Source of the DNA: Komagataeibacter sucrofermentans DSM 15973
Lineage (GTDB): Bacteria; Pseudomonadota; Alphaproteobacteria; Acetobacterales; Acetobacteraceae
DNA length: 64,000 nt
NCBI RefSeq assembly: GCF_040581405.1
Contig: NZ_CP137157.1
Coordinates: forward strand, 934,001-998,000
Reading direction: 5' to 3'
The notes beneath the pieces were generated by a model. The model was not told the origin of the DNA and ran no database searches. It saw nothing but the letters and a program-made list of their open reading frames with translations. Below are positions 15,536 through 25,166 of the stretch, in pieces. Positions within the stretch are counted from its first letter, which is position 1, and each line of letters begins with the position of its first letter. The translations under genes were made by a program, and so were the position numbers.

Positions 15536-16783
15536 ATGCCTCCTGCTTCCGCTCCGCCTGCCGCTCCCTCCCTGCCGCTGCACCGCCATCCCGGGCTGCT
15601 GGCTTTTCTTGCCGCCCGCACGGCGTCCTCCTTTTCAGCCTGCGTGCAGGCCGTGGCCGTGGGGTGGCAGATCTATGCGCTCACTCACAGCACCACGGCG
15701 CTGGCGCTGGTGGGGCTGGCGCAGTTCCTGCCCATGGCGGGGCTTCTGCTGCCTGCGGGGCATGCGGCGGACCACTTCAACCGGCGCGTGATCGTGGTGA
15801 CATGCCAGGCCATCGAGGCGCTCTCGGCGCTGTTCATGGCCATTGCCGCGTTTGGTGGCTGGACCACGCCGTGGATGATCTATGCCATGGTGATGATATT
15901 TGGCGCGGCCCGTGCGTTCGAGATGCCCTGCCAGCAGACCTTCCTGCCATCGCTGGTGCCTGCCCATGTGTTTCCCCGTGCCGCGGCGGTGTCCTCCTCG
16001 CTGTTTCAGGCGGCGGCGGTGACGGGGCCTTCGGTGGGCGGCCTGCTTTACGGGGCGGGGGCAGGGGTGTGCTACCTTGTGTGCGCGCTGGGGTTTGCCT
16101 GTGCGTGCGTGGGCACGCTGTGCATCCGGCTTGTGTTCCAGTCCCGGCCGCGGGTGCCGCTCTCGCTGGCCACGTTTGTCGAGGTGGCGCATTTCATGCG
16201 CGCGCGGCCCGACATGCTGGGCGCCATATCGCTTGACCTGTTTGCCGTGCTGCTCGGCGGTGCTACCGCCATGCTGCCGGTCTATGCCAGTGACATCCTG
16301 CATGCAGGCCCGGTGGGGCTGGGGCTTTTGCGGGGCGCGCCCGCCATCGGGGCGGTGGCGTGTTCCATCATCCTGGTCTGGAAACCGCTCAACCACCGGG
16401 CCGGGGCGCGCATGTTCATGGCGGTGGCCGTATTCGGGCTGGCCACGGTGGTGTTTGCGTTTTCGCGCTCCATGGCGGTGTCCATCATTGCGCTGGCGGT
16501 GCTGGGGGCGGCTGATGTGGTGAGCGTGGTGGTGCGCAGCGCCCTGGTGCAACTGCGCACGCCTGACAGCATGCGCGGGCGGGTCTCGGCGGTGAACATG
16601 CTGTTCATCGGGTCATCCAACCAGCTTGGCGAGTTCGAGAGCGGCATGCTGGCCAGCCTGATCGGTCCGGTCGAGGCCGTGGCGCTGGGGGGTATCGGCA
16701 CGCTGGTCATAACCGGGTTGTGGATACGGATGTTCCCCACCCTGTGGCGCGTGGACCGGCTGGATGATATCACCCCTGAATAG
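15536..16783 (+). CDS. MFS exporter, EntS-like
   Basis: A 415 aa inner membrane protein with about 12 hydrophobic segments, of the EntS/DUF894 branch of the major facilitator superfamily. Features are the N-terminal FLAARTASSFSACVQAVAVG, a loop motif GHAADHFNRRVIV between helices 2 and 3, and the late signature RGRVSAVNMLFIGSSNQLGE. EntS-type members export siderophores or drugs; no siderophore gene is nearby, so the substrate is unknown. It is divergent from csaA, with the starts 109 bp apart, and is followed 15 bp later by a small gene. Confidence 0.85.
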   Translation: MPPASAPPAAPSLPLHRHPGLLAFLAARTASSFSACVQAVAVGWQIYALTHSTTALALVGLAQFLPMAGLLLPAGHAADHFNRRVIVVTCQAIEALSALFMAIAAFGGWTTPWMIYAMVMIFGAARAFEMPCQQTFLPSLVPAHVFPRAAAVSSSLFQAAAVTGPSVGGLLYGAGAGVCYLVCALGFACACVGTLCIRLVFQSRPRVPLSLATFVEVAHFMRARPDMLGAISLDLFAVLLGGATAMLPVYASDILHAGPVGLGLLRGAPAIGAVACSIILVWKPLNHRAGARMFMAVAVFGLATVVFAFSRSMAVSIIALAVLGAADVVSVVVRSALVQLRTPDSMRGRVSAVNMLFIGSSNQLGEFESGMLASLIGPVEAVALGGIGTLVITGLWIRMFPTLWRVDRLDDITPE

Positions 16784-16798
16784 GCAGGAATACGGAAC

Positions 16799-17173
16799 AT
16801 GAAGCTGTACTGGAATATTCATGCACCCGGAGAAGACAGCGGCGGGAGCATGAAAAATCCATCGCCCGATGACGTGATGGAACGGCTGGATGGCATGGAA
16901 CGTCATGCAGGCGTGGTCGGGCTGGATGATCCGGCAACGTCATCCAATCTTCAGGTCAGAGGCGAGCGCCAGACCTATCTCCTCACGCTCGGCTGTGAGG
17001 AAGAGGATGATTATGATGTTAAAACACCTTATTGCGCCACGACCGCGCCTGATATGATTCCCGTTCTGGGCGATCTGTATGATGCCCGGACCCTGACCAC
17101 AGACTTCGGGTTGGTTCGCGCCATATTCCGGTTATTTCTTGCTGGGGAGCGAAACCCGGACGGGATGGTGTGA
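16799..17173 (+). CDS. Small acidic protein of unknown function
   Basis: A 124 aa soluble acidic protein. AGGAAT lies about 8 nt before ATG 16799. Patches that look conserved-like are QTYLLTLGCEEEDDYDV, PVLGDLYDARTLTTDFG and VRAIFRLFLAGE. The overall look, a small single-domain acidic protein with a DYxVxT centre, resembles polymorphic-toxin immunity proteins of the Imm/DUF6911 type, but I cannot confirm the family. It follows the MFS gene and is convergent with the antiporter gene, 10 bp away. Confidence 0.6.
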   Translation: MKLYWNIHAPGEDSGGSMKNPSPDDVMERLDGMERHAGVVGLDDPATSSNLQVRGERQTYLLTLGCEEEDDYDVKTPYCATTAPDMIPVLGDLYDARTLTTDFGLVRAIFRLFLAGERNPDGMV

Positions 17174-17183
17174 GGGCGCGGAC

Positions 17184-18410
17184 CTAGCGCAGTTGCCCCG
17201 TCGCCCCCGTGCGCGGCGCGAACAGGCGAAACAGCGGGCCGGTCAGCGCGGTGGAAATGACCGCGAGTACCATGAGCGAAGCGAAGGCGAAGTCCGACAG
17301 CATGCCCTGCGCGTGCAGGATGGTGGCGGCCACGATTTCCATCAGCCCCTTGCATTGCAGCAGCGCGCCCACGCTGAGCGCCTGCCGCCGCGACAGGTCG
17401 GGCGCGGGCGGGAAGGCATAGACCGAGGCCATCTTGGCCAGCACGGAAATCACCACCAGCATCAGCGACGCCATGACCGAGGGCCAGGTCAGCGCATCAC
17501 CATTGATGTGCAGCCCGCTATGGCCAAAGAACATGGGGGCCAGCCAGATGAGCGAGAACGTGCCCACCTGTTCCACCGGCAGGCGCGCCACCCAGCGCGG
17601 CGGCATGAGCGCGCCGGCAAAATAGGCCCCGATCAGTTCATGCAGCCCCAGTTGCATGCTGGCCCATGAGCCTGCGGCCAGATAGAGTGGCACCGCCAGC
17701 CAGATGATGATGGCAGGCGGATTGGGCATGTTGCGCGTGGCCCAGTTGCCCGCAAAGGCCAGAAGTGCGAGCAGGGCGACGGCCACGGCCTCCAGCCCGG
17801 TCCAGCCATGCAGGGCGGCAGGGCCGCGAGCGGCGAATTGAAGCAGCACCAGCCCGATCCACAGTGCCGCGTCATCCACCACTGCCAGCTTGAGCGCAAG
17901 CTGCCCGATGGAGCGCTGGGTGGGGTCAAGCTCGCGCACGATGCCGATCAGCACCGGCAGGGCGCTGACTGCAATGCACAGCCCGATGGCCATGGCCCCC
18001 ACCACCGGCCCCACATGCGGCGGCTGCCAGCCGTGAAGCGGCAGGAAAAAACAGTAGACCAGAATGGAGCCGAGCAGGAACGGCCCGCCAAGCGCTACGG
18101 CCGCGCCGCCCAGCAGGCGCCCCAGCGGCGGAGCGGGGATGGTGTGGGCCGAGACATGGGCATCGGGCGACTGCCACATTTCAAGCCCGGCGGTAAAGGC
18201 CAGCACCAGAACGGCCAGCCAGCCAAGGTTGTCGCCATAGACGGAGGGAATGCCAAAGCGCTGCACGGGCGCATGCATAACGGCCAGGATGATGCCAAGC
18301 AGGATGGGCAGGACAACAATCGGTATTGTCCGCCCAAGCAGTCGCCACAACCCCCACGGGAGAAGAACAAAGAGACCAGCATCAAGAACAAGGGCCGTAA
18401 TGTCTGACAA
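17184..18410 (-). CDS. Cation/proton antiporter (CPA2-like)
   Basis: A 408 aa integral membrane protein with 11-13 hydrophobic segments and no C-terminal TrkA domain. The central LKLAVVDDAALWIGL holds the paired acidic residues expected in the ion-binding helix of Na+/H+ or K+/H+ antiporters. LAFTAGLEM near residue 70 and LHELIGAYFAGALMP near residue 260 are also typical of the CPA2/NhaS3-like group. It likely exchanges Na+ or K+ for protons, useful to an acid-producing cell. Ion specificity cannot be read from the sequence. Confidence 0.87.
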   Translation of the reverse strand: MSDITALVLDAGLFVLLPWGLWRLLGRTIPIVVLPILLGIILAVMHAPVQRFGIPSVYGDNLGWLAVLVLAFTAGLEMWQSPDAHVSAHTIPAPPLGRLLGGAAVALGGPFLLGSILVYCFFLPLHGWQPPHVGPVVGAMAIGLCIAVSALPVLIGIVRELDPTQRSIGQLALKLAVVDDAALWIGLVLLQFAARGPAALHGWTGLEAVAVALLALLAFAGNWATRNMPNPPAIIIWLAVPLYLAAGSWASMQLGLHELIGAYFAGALMPPRWVARLPVEQVGTFSLIWLAPMFFGHSGLHINGDALTWPSVMASLMLVVISVLAKMASVYAFPPAPDLSRRQALSVGALLQCKGLMEIVAATILHAQGMLSDFAFASLMVLAVISTALTGPLFRLFAPRTGATGQLR

Positions 18411-19137
18411 TGGCTATCCTTTCCCATTTATAAACAGGCATATGTTATATGCATAAAAAACGCATGTGGGATTTATTTTTTTTAATTTGCATAAAATAAT
18501 CAATTTATGCGCGATTTGTTTTTGTTATGTTCTTTTTGATCTTGTGACTGGCCATGTCATGCACCGGCACAAAATTCCGGTATTGGCATCAAACGCGATG
18601 TGAAGGCGGTGGTTCGGAACCGGGCTGACATATTTGGTGGCGTGATGGGCCTGATGGCGATGGCCCTTGGGTTCCATTCAGTTCTGAGTATTGAACAGAA
18701 CGATGAAATCATCAGGAAATGGCAAGTAATCCTGCACAAACCATTTAATGACTGGTTCCAGCATTCATAATACGCGCCTGTGTGGCGGGTCGGAGGCATT
18801 TTTATCCCGTGACCCTGTGGGTGAAGAGGCGGCATGCATGGGGTGGCACATCAGTTCAGGTATGTCGTGACTGACGTAAATGAGCGTGGCTTTGAATATT
18901 GTTTTATAATCGTATGAATTGCCATCATATTCGTTATCTCTATATGATCTACATTCATTAAAAATAAGTTGTTTTTAAAATATAATAGATAGAGGAATCC
19001 TATATTTTTATATTTTATATTCATATGTGGCCAATATTGTTTGATCCTGATCATGGCTGCTCACGCCGCCGTGCGTGACGGTTCCTGCGTCGAGGCCGCC
19101 CCCAAAGGGTAACCTGTGATGAAAAAGGACTTTCACC
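18411..19137. other. AT-rich intergenic region
   Basis: About 730 bases, much richer in AT than the chromosome (for example 18440-18540 and 18880-19030). A plus-strand frame ending at 18768 (VVRNRADIFGGVMGLMAMAL...HKPFNDWFQHS) reads like protein but lacks a good start and may be a small gene with a GTG start or a remnant. No RNA gene recognised. The esterase promoter probably lies at its right end. Confidence 0.4.
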
Positions 19138-20094
19138 ATGCCCAAAAATGTCGTCAATCCCGAATTCCTGCCCATTCTGGAGAAGATGCCGTCCTTCGAT
19201 GGCCTGTCCGGCCGCTCCCTGCCCGAAGTGCGCGAAATCTTCATGACATCGGTGCGCCTGATCGAAGGCAAGCCCCTGCCAGATGTGGAAGTGCAGGAAG
19301 AATACATTCCCGGCCCCGCAGGCGCGCCGGATGTGCGCGTGCTGGTCTATCGCCCCCGCACGCGGCAGCCCGATGCCCCGGCCATGGTCTATATCCACGG
19401 TGGGGGCCTGGTATCGGGCCACCCGGAGGTCGATGACCCCAAATGCCAGGTGCTGGCGAGCAAGATGGGCTTCGTGATCGTATCGGTCGATTACCGTCTG
19501 GCGCCGGAGGTAAAATATCCCGCTGCAATCGAGGATTGCTACGCCGCCCTCAAATGGGTGCATGACAACGCGGCACAGCTTGGCATCAATCGCGACAAGG
19601 TGGCAGTGGCAGGCGAGAGCGCGGGCGGGGGCCTGAGTGCCGCCCTGTCGCTCATGGCGCGTGACCGCAAGGAGTACAAGCTGGCCTATCAGTTGCTCAT
19701 CTACCCCATGCTGGATGACCGCACGGCCACAAAGGTCGATCCCGCTCCTGATTTTGGCGAGTTTGTCTGGACCCGTTCGGCCAATAAATACGCATGGGAG
19801 GCCTATCTGGGCGCGGCTGCGGGTGGCGACAATACTCCGGCCTATGCCGCCGCCGCGCGGGCAAAGGATCTGACCGGTCTGCCGCCCACCTTCATTGGCG
19901 TGGGGTCGATGGATCTGTTCCTGTGCGAGGATCTGGAATACGGCCGTCGCCTCATGGCGGCAGGCGTGCCGACCGAGGTGATGGTGGTGCCCGGTGCCTA
20001 TCATGTGTTCGACATGTTCGTGCCCGAGGCCGAACTGTCGCGCCGGTTCATGGAGGCGTATTGCGCGGGGCTCAAACGTACGCTGGGCCTGTAG
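19138..20094 (+). CDS. Alpha/beta hydrolase, HSL-type esterase
   Basis: A 318 aa cytoplasmic hydrolase of the hormone-sensitive lipase group. The oxyanion motif HGGG is at residues 87-90, the nucleophile Ser161 sits in AGESAGGG, Asp259 in GVGSMDLF and His289 in PGAYHVFDMF, giving a complete triad. Likely substrates are short-chain esters or lactones. AAGGAC lies 7 nt before ATG 19138. It stands alone between an AT-rich gap and a small exported protein gene. A second HSL-type gene sits at 57229. Confidence 0.93.
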   Translation: MPKNVVNPEFLPILEKMPSFDGLSGRSLPEVREIFMTSVRLIEGKPLPDVEVQEEYIPGPAGAPDVRVLVYRPRTRQPDAPAMVYIHGGGLVSGHPEVDDPKCQVLASKMGFVIVSVDYRLAPEVKYPAAIEDCYAALKWVHDNAAQLGINRDKVAVAGESAGGGLSAALSLMARDRKEYKLAYQLLIYPMLDDRTATKVDPAPDFGEFVWTRSANKYAWEAYLGAAAGGDNTPAYAAAARAKDLTGLPPTFIGVGSMDLFLCEDLEYGRRLMAAGVPTEVMVVPGAYHVFDMFVPEAELSRRFMEAYCAGLKRTLGL

Positions 20095-20217
20095 GGCGCA
20101 TGCCTGCCCCGGCCGCGGCATGGGGCAGGCACCATTGCGTGTACGGTGGCTTTTGTGGTTGCAGGCGACCGGCCCGGCTTTGCATCATGCTGCCCATGCG
20201 TGAGGGGAGTGCGCCAG

Positions 20218-20748
20218 ATGATGCAATTACACCGATGCATGTGGCGTGAGGGGCTGGTGGCGGCCTTCATTATGGTGGCGCCTGCCGCCCATGCGCAGGG
20301 CCATGTGGTCCTGACCCCCAAGCTTGACTGGCAACTGGCCGCCCAACTGGCGGAAGAAGCGGTCAGGACCTGTGCCGCACAGGGTTACTCCGTCACGGCC
20401 ACGGTGGTTGATACGAGCGGGCATCAGCAGGCCGTCATCAAGGGGGATAGCGTGCCGCTGCAATCGCTGTCCGTCTCCTATCGCAAGGCCTATACCGCCT
20501 TTGCCTATGGCCTGGCCTTTAACATGAACACCACCAGTGAACTGATTGCCGCCAAGGTAACGGGGCCTGCCAACGGGGCGCTCAATACCATTCCCGAAGT
20601 ATTGTTCGTGCCCGGTGGGGTGACGTTGCGGCGGGTGGCGGATAACGCGGCCCTTGGCGGCATTGGCGTGTCTGGCGCGCCGGGCGGCGAGAAGGATGAA
20701 GCATGCGCACAGGCGGCTGTGGCGAAATATCGAGCGGAATTCCGTTAA
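20218..20748 (+). CDS. Exported GlcG/HbpS-like protein
   Basis: A 176 aa protein. The signal peptide (GLVAAFIMVAPAAHAQG) is followed by a GlcG/HbpS domain: LAEEAVRTCAAQGYSVTATVVDTSG, then RKAYTAFAYGLAF, PGGVTLR and the closing GGIGVSGAPGGEKDEACA, all typical. Members bind heme or small ligands in the periplasm or act as sensors; the function is not well defined. ATG 20218 follows GAGGGGAG by about 9 nt. It ends at the dispersed hairpin repeat, which probably terminates it. Confidence 0.88.
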   Translation: MMQLHRCMWREGLVAAFIMVAPAAHAQGHVVLTPKLDWQLAAQLAEEAVRTCAAQGYSVTATVVDTSGHQQAVIKGDSVPLQSLSVSYRKAYTAFAYGLAFNMNTTSELIAAKVTGPANGALNTIPEVLFVPGGVTLRRVADNAALGGIGVSGAPGGEKDEACAQAAVAKYRAEFR

Positions 20749-20756
20749 AACGCGTA

Positions 20757-20790
20757 AAAGTTTTTGGTGAAGCTTTTTTCAAAAAGCTTC
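20757..20790. terminator. A-tract hairpin repeat, copy 2, between convergent genes
   Basis: GAAGCTTTTTTCAAAAAGCTTC (20769-20790) preceded by AAAGTTTTTGGTG, the same block as at 4374-4406. It lies between the HbpS-like gene (+) and a minus-strand gene, the expected place for a bidirectional terminator. Confidence 0.65.
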
Positions 20791-20874
20791 GGAAGATGTC
20801 CCTGTTTTGAAAAAGGGCGATACTTAAAAACTTTTATAATTTCACGGCATTATTGGGCCGCATCATGGCGAGGG

Positions 20875-21417
20875 TTACTGCAGTTTCTCGCTATCCTCAT
20901 CCAGATCATGCAAAAGCGCCTGCGTCAGCGCCTGGTGGGACTGGATCAGCCGCACGTTATCGCGGTTCAGTTTCGGGGCATTCTTCCTGTCTGCTGGCGG
21001 GGCGTCACTCATGGTTGCCGTCATTTCAAATGCAGTGAGGCCCATGACAAAATCCCGCGCCGACATATCGTGCGCCTGCAGGATCGCCTGAAGTTCCGGC
21101 ATGTCCTCGGTGCGGCGGATCGTGATGGCGAGCGGCATGTTTCTTGTCTGCATCGGCGGCGTCAGACGCGCCTGCCGGATGGCCCGGATGAGGGGGAGCA
21201 TGCGGGCAAAAAAATCCTTGGGGAGCCTGTAATCGGCAGCGCTCTGAATATCCTGCTGCCGGGCCTCGTGCACGGCCCGTTCAATCTCGGCCTTTTGCTC
21301 AGCCGAGGGGCCGTGCGTCTCAACGTCCTGCGTCCGTGCCTCCCGCAGCCCAAGGGATGGGGCTGCAAGCACGCAGGCGCAGGCAAAAAGAATTCTGCAC
21401 GGAATAAAAGCATTCAT
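20875..21417 (-). CDS. Exported hypothetical protein
   Basis: A 180 aa protein with an N-terminal signal peptide (IPCRILFACACVLAAPSLG). The mature part is helical and charged, with no recognised domain: AEQKAEIERAVHEARQQDI, then FFARMLPLIRAIRQARLTPP, AITIRRTEDMPELQAIL and a C-terminal LNRDNVRLIQSHQALTQALL. ATG 21417 is chosen because GGAGG sits 5 nt upstream; the longer frame to 21576 lacks this. Probably periplasmic. A similar layout is seen in small Acetobacteraceae periplasmic proteins, without known function. Confidence 0.65.
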   Translation of the reverse strand: MNAFIPCRILFACACVLAAPSLGLREARTQDVETHGPSAEQKAEIERAVHEARQQDIQSAADYRLPKDFFARMLPLIRAIRQARLTPPMQTRNMPLAITIRRTEDMPELQAILQAHDMSARDFVMGLTAFEMTATMSDAPPADRKNAPKLNRDNVRLIQSHQALTQALLHDLDEDSEKLQ

Positions 21418-21845
21418 GCGCGCCTCCATCATGCCCTTCGTGCTGCTGGCCGGCAGGCCATCATGTGCATTCATGTCTGTTGTGCTGATTGTGCGGCAGA
21501 TCGCGCCCCAGTCAATATGGATTGGCAATTGACGCATGCCCCGGGTCGTAACGCCGCAGCATGGAGTCATTGCCATGACCCATAACCGGTCCAGCCCTGT
21601 ATGGGATTGAAAAAACGGGGGTGCATATTATCATAAATGCGCTTTTCATAAGAATTTTATCATAAAAATCTGTACATAAACTGCCAATTTACATCACCTG
21701 TCGGCAGGATTACGCAGGCTACATGGCAGGTGGCGCGATGGTTCCGGTATAATATGAAAAATAAAGAACAATATTTTTCAAATATGAACCTGATCGGAAT
21801 AAAAAGTTAACATGAAATCATGCATTTGTGGCGGTGTTTAAAGTA
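21418..21845. other. Intergenic region between divergent genes
   Basis: 428 bases, GC-rich on the left and strongly AT-rich from 21610 to 21845 (CATAAAA runs, AAATAAAGAAC). It should hold the promoters of the lipoprotein gene (+) and the exported protein gene (-); no site is clear enough to mark. Confidence 0.4.
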
Positions 21846-22397
21846 ATGAATAAATACATATTGATCACTGCCGCTCTGTTTCTGGCAGGCTGTCATCCAG
21901 ACCCTGACTCCGTACGCGCGCCTGCTACTGCGTGGGATATGTCATGGTCTACAAAAGAGGGGACAGCCACCATTACCGGCTCGGCATACCACATTTACTT
22001 TGACTATCACTACTACCCCAGCGGTAATGGGACCATGCAAACATTGCCTGTTGGCCCGGGGCACAAATTCACCTGCGCCGGGCATGATGTGCAACTGCTG
22101 CCGCAAAGTCCGGCATCTGATCCTGTGGTCGATCATATGTTCCGTTACGGTACGATGACCGGACCCAAGGTGGATTCTGCTGAGGTTGCGCCATTCGTCC
22201 GGCACGTGACATGTGATGCGGATGGACAGTTTACCTTCTCTAACCTGCCTGCTGGCGTCTGGTATGCAGTGACAAATATCTGGCAGGGAAATATCGCCGT
22301 CAAGGAAATCCGGACCCAGTCGGGCCAGACTACGTCCGTCACCCTGAAGCACGACTGGAATTACCCGCCTTCGTGGCGACATGGACCGCATTTATAA
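21846..22397 (+). CDS. Putative lipoprotein
   Basis: A 183 aa protein. A short basic start (MNKYILI), hydrophobic core and lipobox LAGC (Cys16) predict an exported lipoprotein. The mature protein is rich in aromatic and polar residues (YHIYFDYHYYPSG). Toward the end FTFSNLPAGVWYAV followed by SVTLKHDW looks like a carboxypeptidase-regulatory (CnaB-like) beta sandwich strand pair. Function unknown. It is isolated in an AT-rich setting next to decayed genes, so it may be horizontally acquired. ATG 21846 fits the signal peptide better than the upstream start at 21828. Confidence 0.7.
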   Translation: MNKYILITAALFLAGCHPDPDSVRAPATAWDMSWSTKEGTATITGSAYHIYFDYHYYPSGNGTMQTLPVGPGHKFTCAGHDVQLLPQSPASDPVVDHMFRYGTMTGPKVDSAEVAPFVRHVTCDADGQFTFSNLPAGVWYAVTNIWQGNIAVKEIRTQSGQTTSVTLKHDWNYPPSWRHGPHL

Positions 22398-22629
22398 CAG
22401 GTCGTTGCCTGCAGATGGTTGATTGTAGCATCGCCCTGATTTTTATGCGGAGCAGGAGAGACCGTATTTTCAGTCAGTCGCGGGGCAATGTTGGCGCGTC
22501 GCGTCAGTCTTTGCAGCATGGCTCGCCCAGGCCTGAACGCGATGATGGTTGCGCGATCCTGTGGCTGACAGGTCGACGCGCAAAACGGGTCGGGGCTGGG
22601 TTGCCGCCTACCCGGTCAGTTTGCCCCTC

Positions 22630-22965
22630 TTTGCGTGACAGCAGGGCGTTGCCGCGACTGCGTGCTCTGGTGCGGTATCCAACCTGCGCCAGTTTGCCCA
22701 TCAGGTCTGATTGCCAGCGATCACGTTCGGAATCTTCCATCATGATATGCTTTGGTAAGAGGCTGTCAGGCGCCGTATCCAGAAAGGGTATCAGGGCCCG
22801 ATCCTCATATCCTTCAATGTCGATTTTCAATACATCCACATGGTTTACCTTGGCCTCGGTCAGGATATCGAGCAGCGGCGCTGATGCGCACGGCTTCTCC
22901 TTTGCCCTGCCCATTGCTGGACTAGGGGCCGGGTGTTGCCTGACACAAAGGCTGCCTTGTTTCAA
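22630..22965 (-). pseudogene. FkbM-family methyltransferase remnant
   Basis: About 110 residues match the C-terminal part of FkbM-type SAM methyltransferases: VDVLKIDIEGYEDRAL (strand with the acidic DIEG motif) followed by LLPKHIMME and a closing GYRTRARSRGNALLSRK. The N-terminal SAM-binding half is absent and the upstream sequence (past 22965) is AT-rich without continuation. FkbM genes usually sit in polysaccharide or glycan clusters, so this is likely the relic of a surface glycan locus. Confidence 0.7.
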
Positions 22966-23646
22966 CGGCGCTACAACATGCCGGTAATATAATAATATAT
23001 GCCCATACAGACTAACATGAATAAATATAATATACTGTTTTAGAACACTGTTATAAAAATAAATCTTGATTTTTTACCAGATTCTGTTGAAATAATATAA
23101 TAATATCTGGCCTGCACCCGTCGTCATGAGCAAGGGCACAAACCTCACTAACGGATGTGCGAAGATATAGCTGACATGACAGGCCTGCCGCCCGGCATGA
23201 AACACGTAATGGTCCGATATACGGGTCATGTCCTCGTAAAAGAAGTCAAAGCGAGGGGGCGGCCAATCGCGTTCCCTCCTGATTCCACTGTGGGTTGAAG
23301 TCGGTGGTATCGAGCATGTCAGCAGCCAGAGGAAGAAAGGCCCGCTCACAAGCAGGCCAATGCATAAACCAGGGGCGTCGCCCCCCTAACGGATGCCCGT
23401 GATTTTATAGGGGTTTGCTCCGAGGCCCATTACGCCACGCACCATGCCTGCAAGAAAAAATGAAAAACATGTTGGCAGCATAATAATTAAGATGAGATGG
23501 TATACGTATTCCTATGTAATTCACTATGTACAATGTTTTCGCAGATGGTATCAATGTGGACCATTATGTGCGGTATTCCACCTCAAGGCAGGTGAAAGAC
23601 GAAAAATAACGGTTTCCCACCATTTCCTGTATCGAAGATGAGAGCG
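22966..23646. other. AT-rich decayed region
   Basis: About 680 bases with no firm gene. Strongly AT-rich at 22985-23090 and 23450-23540. A minus-strand frame at 23074-23349 (91 codons, containing PPRFDFFYEDMTRISDHYVF and SYIFAHPLVRFVPLL) reads partly like protein and could be a remnant of a sugar-modifying gene, but I do not recognise it. Confidence 0.4.
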
Positions 23647-24246
23647 CTAGCTGGGAATCCCTTCGTAAGCCTCCAGGAACGCCTCGATATTATCGCTCAT
23701 CAGCAGCGGCATCCGGGCCCGTATGACCTCCTCCGGCCAGTCCCACCATGCCAATGCCAGCAGCCGCTCGATGGTTCTCTCGGGAAAGCGATATTTGATG
23801 ACCCGGGCCGGATTGCCGCCCACGATTGCATAAGGCGGCACGTCTTTGGTCACCACGGCTGCCGTGGCAATGATCGCGCCTGACCCGATGGTGACACCCG
23901 ACATGATGTTGGCCCGCGCGCCGATCCAGACGTCATTGCCGATGACGATATCCCCCTTGGTGGAATGGTCATCCGTTGCATCTGCGGCTTCGGGCCAGAA
24001 ATTGCACTGGTTCTTGAACGGATAGGTGGTGATCGTGTCCGGGCGGTGGTTGCCCAGGATCATCAGCACCTCGCGGGCGATGGAACAGTATTTCCCGATC
24101 TTCAGGCCAGCATATTCGGCCTCTATGACAATGGGAGAGCCCTGGGCGCCATACGTATGGTCCCCGATCTCCCAGCCCCATTCCTCGATCTCGTGGGCCA
24201 GCGTGTAGCGTAGTAACAGCGAAAAGGCGTTCTTGCCGTAATACAT
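23647..24246 (-). CDS. CatB/Vat-like O-acetyltransferase
   Basis: A 199 aa hexapeptide-repeat acyltransferase with a left-handed beta helix. Repeats run through [20 protein letters not shown] and [19 protein letters not shown] followed by [20 protein letters not shown]. The catalytic-type His is in ILGNHRPD, an insertion typical of xenobiotic acetyltransferases. The closing [15 protein letters not shown] is the family signature. It probably acetylates a sugar, given the FkbM relic nearby; antibiotic acetylation is the alternative. ATG 24246 has GGGAG about 11 nt upstream. Confidence 0.88.
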   Translation of the reverse strand: MYYGKNAFSLLLRYTLAHEIEEWGWEIGDHTYGAQGSPIVIEAEYAGLKIGKYCSIAREVLMILGNHRPDTITTYPFKNQCNFWPEAADATDDHSTKGDIVIGNDVWIGARANIMSGVTIGSGAIIATAAVVTKDVPPYAIVGGNPARVIKYRFPERTIERLLALAWWDWPEEVIRARMPLLMSDNIEAFLEAYEGIPS

Positions 24247-25166
24247 GGGGCCGCGCTCTCCCGTTCTGGTTGAGATTATGCGATGTGCGTTTTTACATAT
24301 CGGTTGTCGCACTGTCAGGCTTTTAACGGCACGCACCCAAGGTCCGCAATGTGGCGAGGAAGGTTGCAATGTTTCGTGACCGATCATGGGGTGACGGATA
24401 TCTCTATGATCGCAATACAGAAACGGTCCTGTGTAGCAAGAACGACTCCCTCACGCACCTGCCAGCCGCAGGTCGCTAACCCAGCGCCTCTTACATAGCG
24501 GGGAGGGCAGGGGATTGCCTCCCGCCCGGATAAGCAATGAAGCCTGATTTAAAGGCACTTATTTTTGGCTCAGGGGCTGCGACGACGGATGAGCCGGGTT
24601 TGTTTTTCAACCTCTTCCAAGGCGGCACTTACATCAATGTCGGTCTCATTGGCGGCCTGTAATCGCTCTGCCTGTTGGTGGGCCGCATTGTAATCGTCAG
24701 GTTATCAGCGATGGCCTTGGATCGCAGGGTGTTATCAGGACTCCCGTCCCGTTCTGGCAGCCTGATGACCGGCGGCGTTGTGCCGGGAAATCAGCAGCAT
24801 CCAGGAACATGGTCACGATCTGGTTGAGTGCGCGGATTTTTCTCTGGCCAGGGGAGTTTCTGGCAACCGTCACGTCTTCGTTTCGGACGCGTCCCTGTTT
24901 TCATGCTGTCAGCCCCATGCACCGTGGCGCAGTCATTGACAGCAAGGAATTTTCAGCCAGAGCAAAGGAGCCGCCACGTGTAAGCTGGTAACCGTGGATG
25001 GAGCCGCTTGGGATGTGAAATGGTCGAGGGGTTGGAACAGTGCCAAACAGCACAAGAAACCGGCCTGAACGTATCTGCACGTTCCCGGAAAGCGCCTTGC
25101 TCAGTATGGGCTCAGATTTAACAAAATCCGTAACCGACTGATCTAACACTAATTTTTAAGGAAATG
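24247..25166. other. Gene-poor region with protein-like remnants
   Basis: About 920 bases without an intact gene. A minus-strand frame ending near 24589 encodes a tail like HQQAERLQAANETDIDVSA ending LIRRRSP but is stopped about 45 codons upstream. Another minus frame at 24901-25149 (82 codons, with SGSIHGYQLTRGGSFALAEN) reads like protein. They could be relics of a prophage or element that entered beside tRNA-Asn. No direct repeat of the tRNA end was seen. Confidence 0.4.

Noticed and set aside
18557-18835. A 92-codon minus-strand frame in the AT-rich gap
   Set aside because: Odd composition, no ribosome site; the opposite strand reads more like protein.
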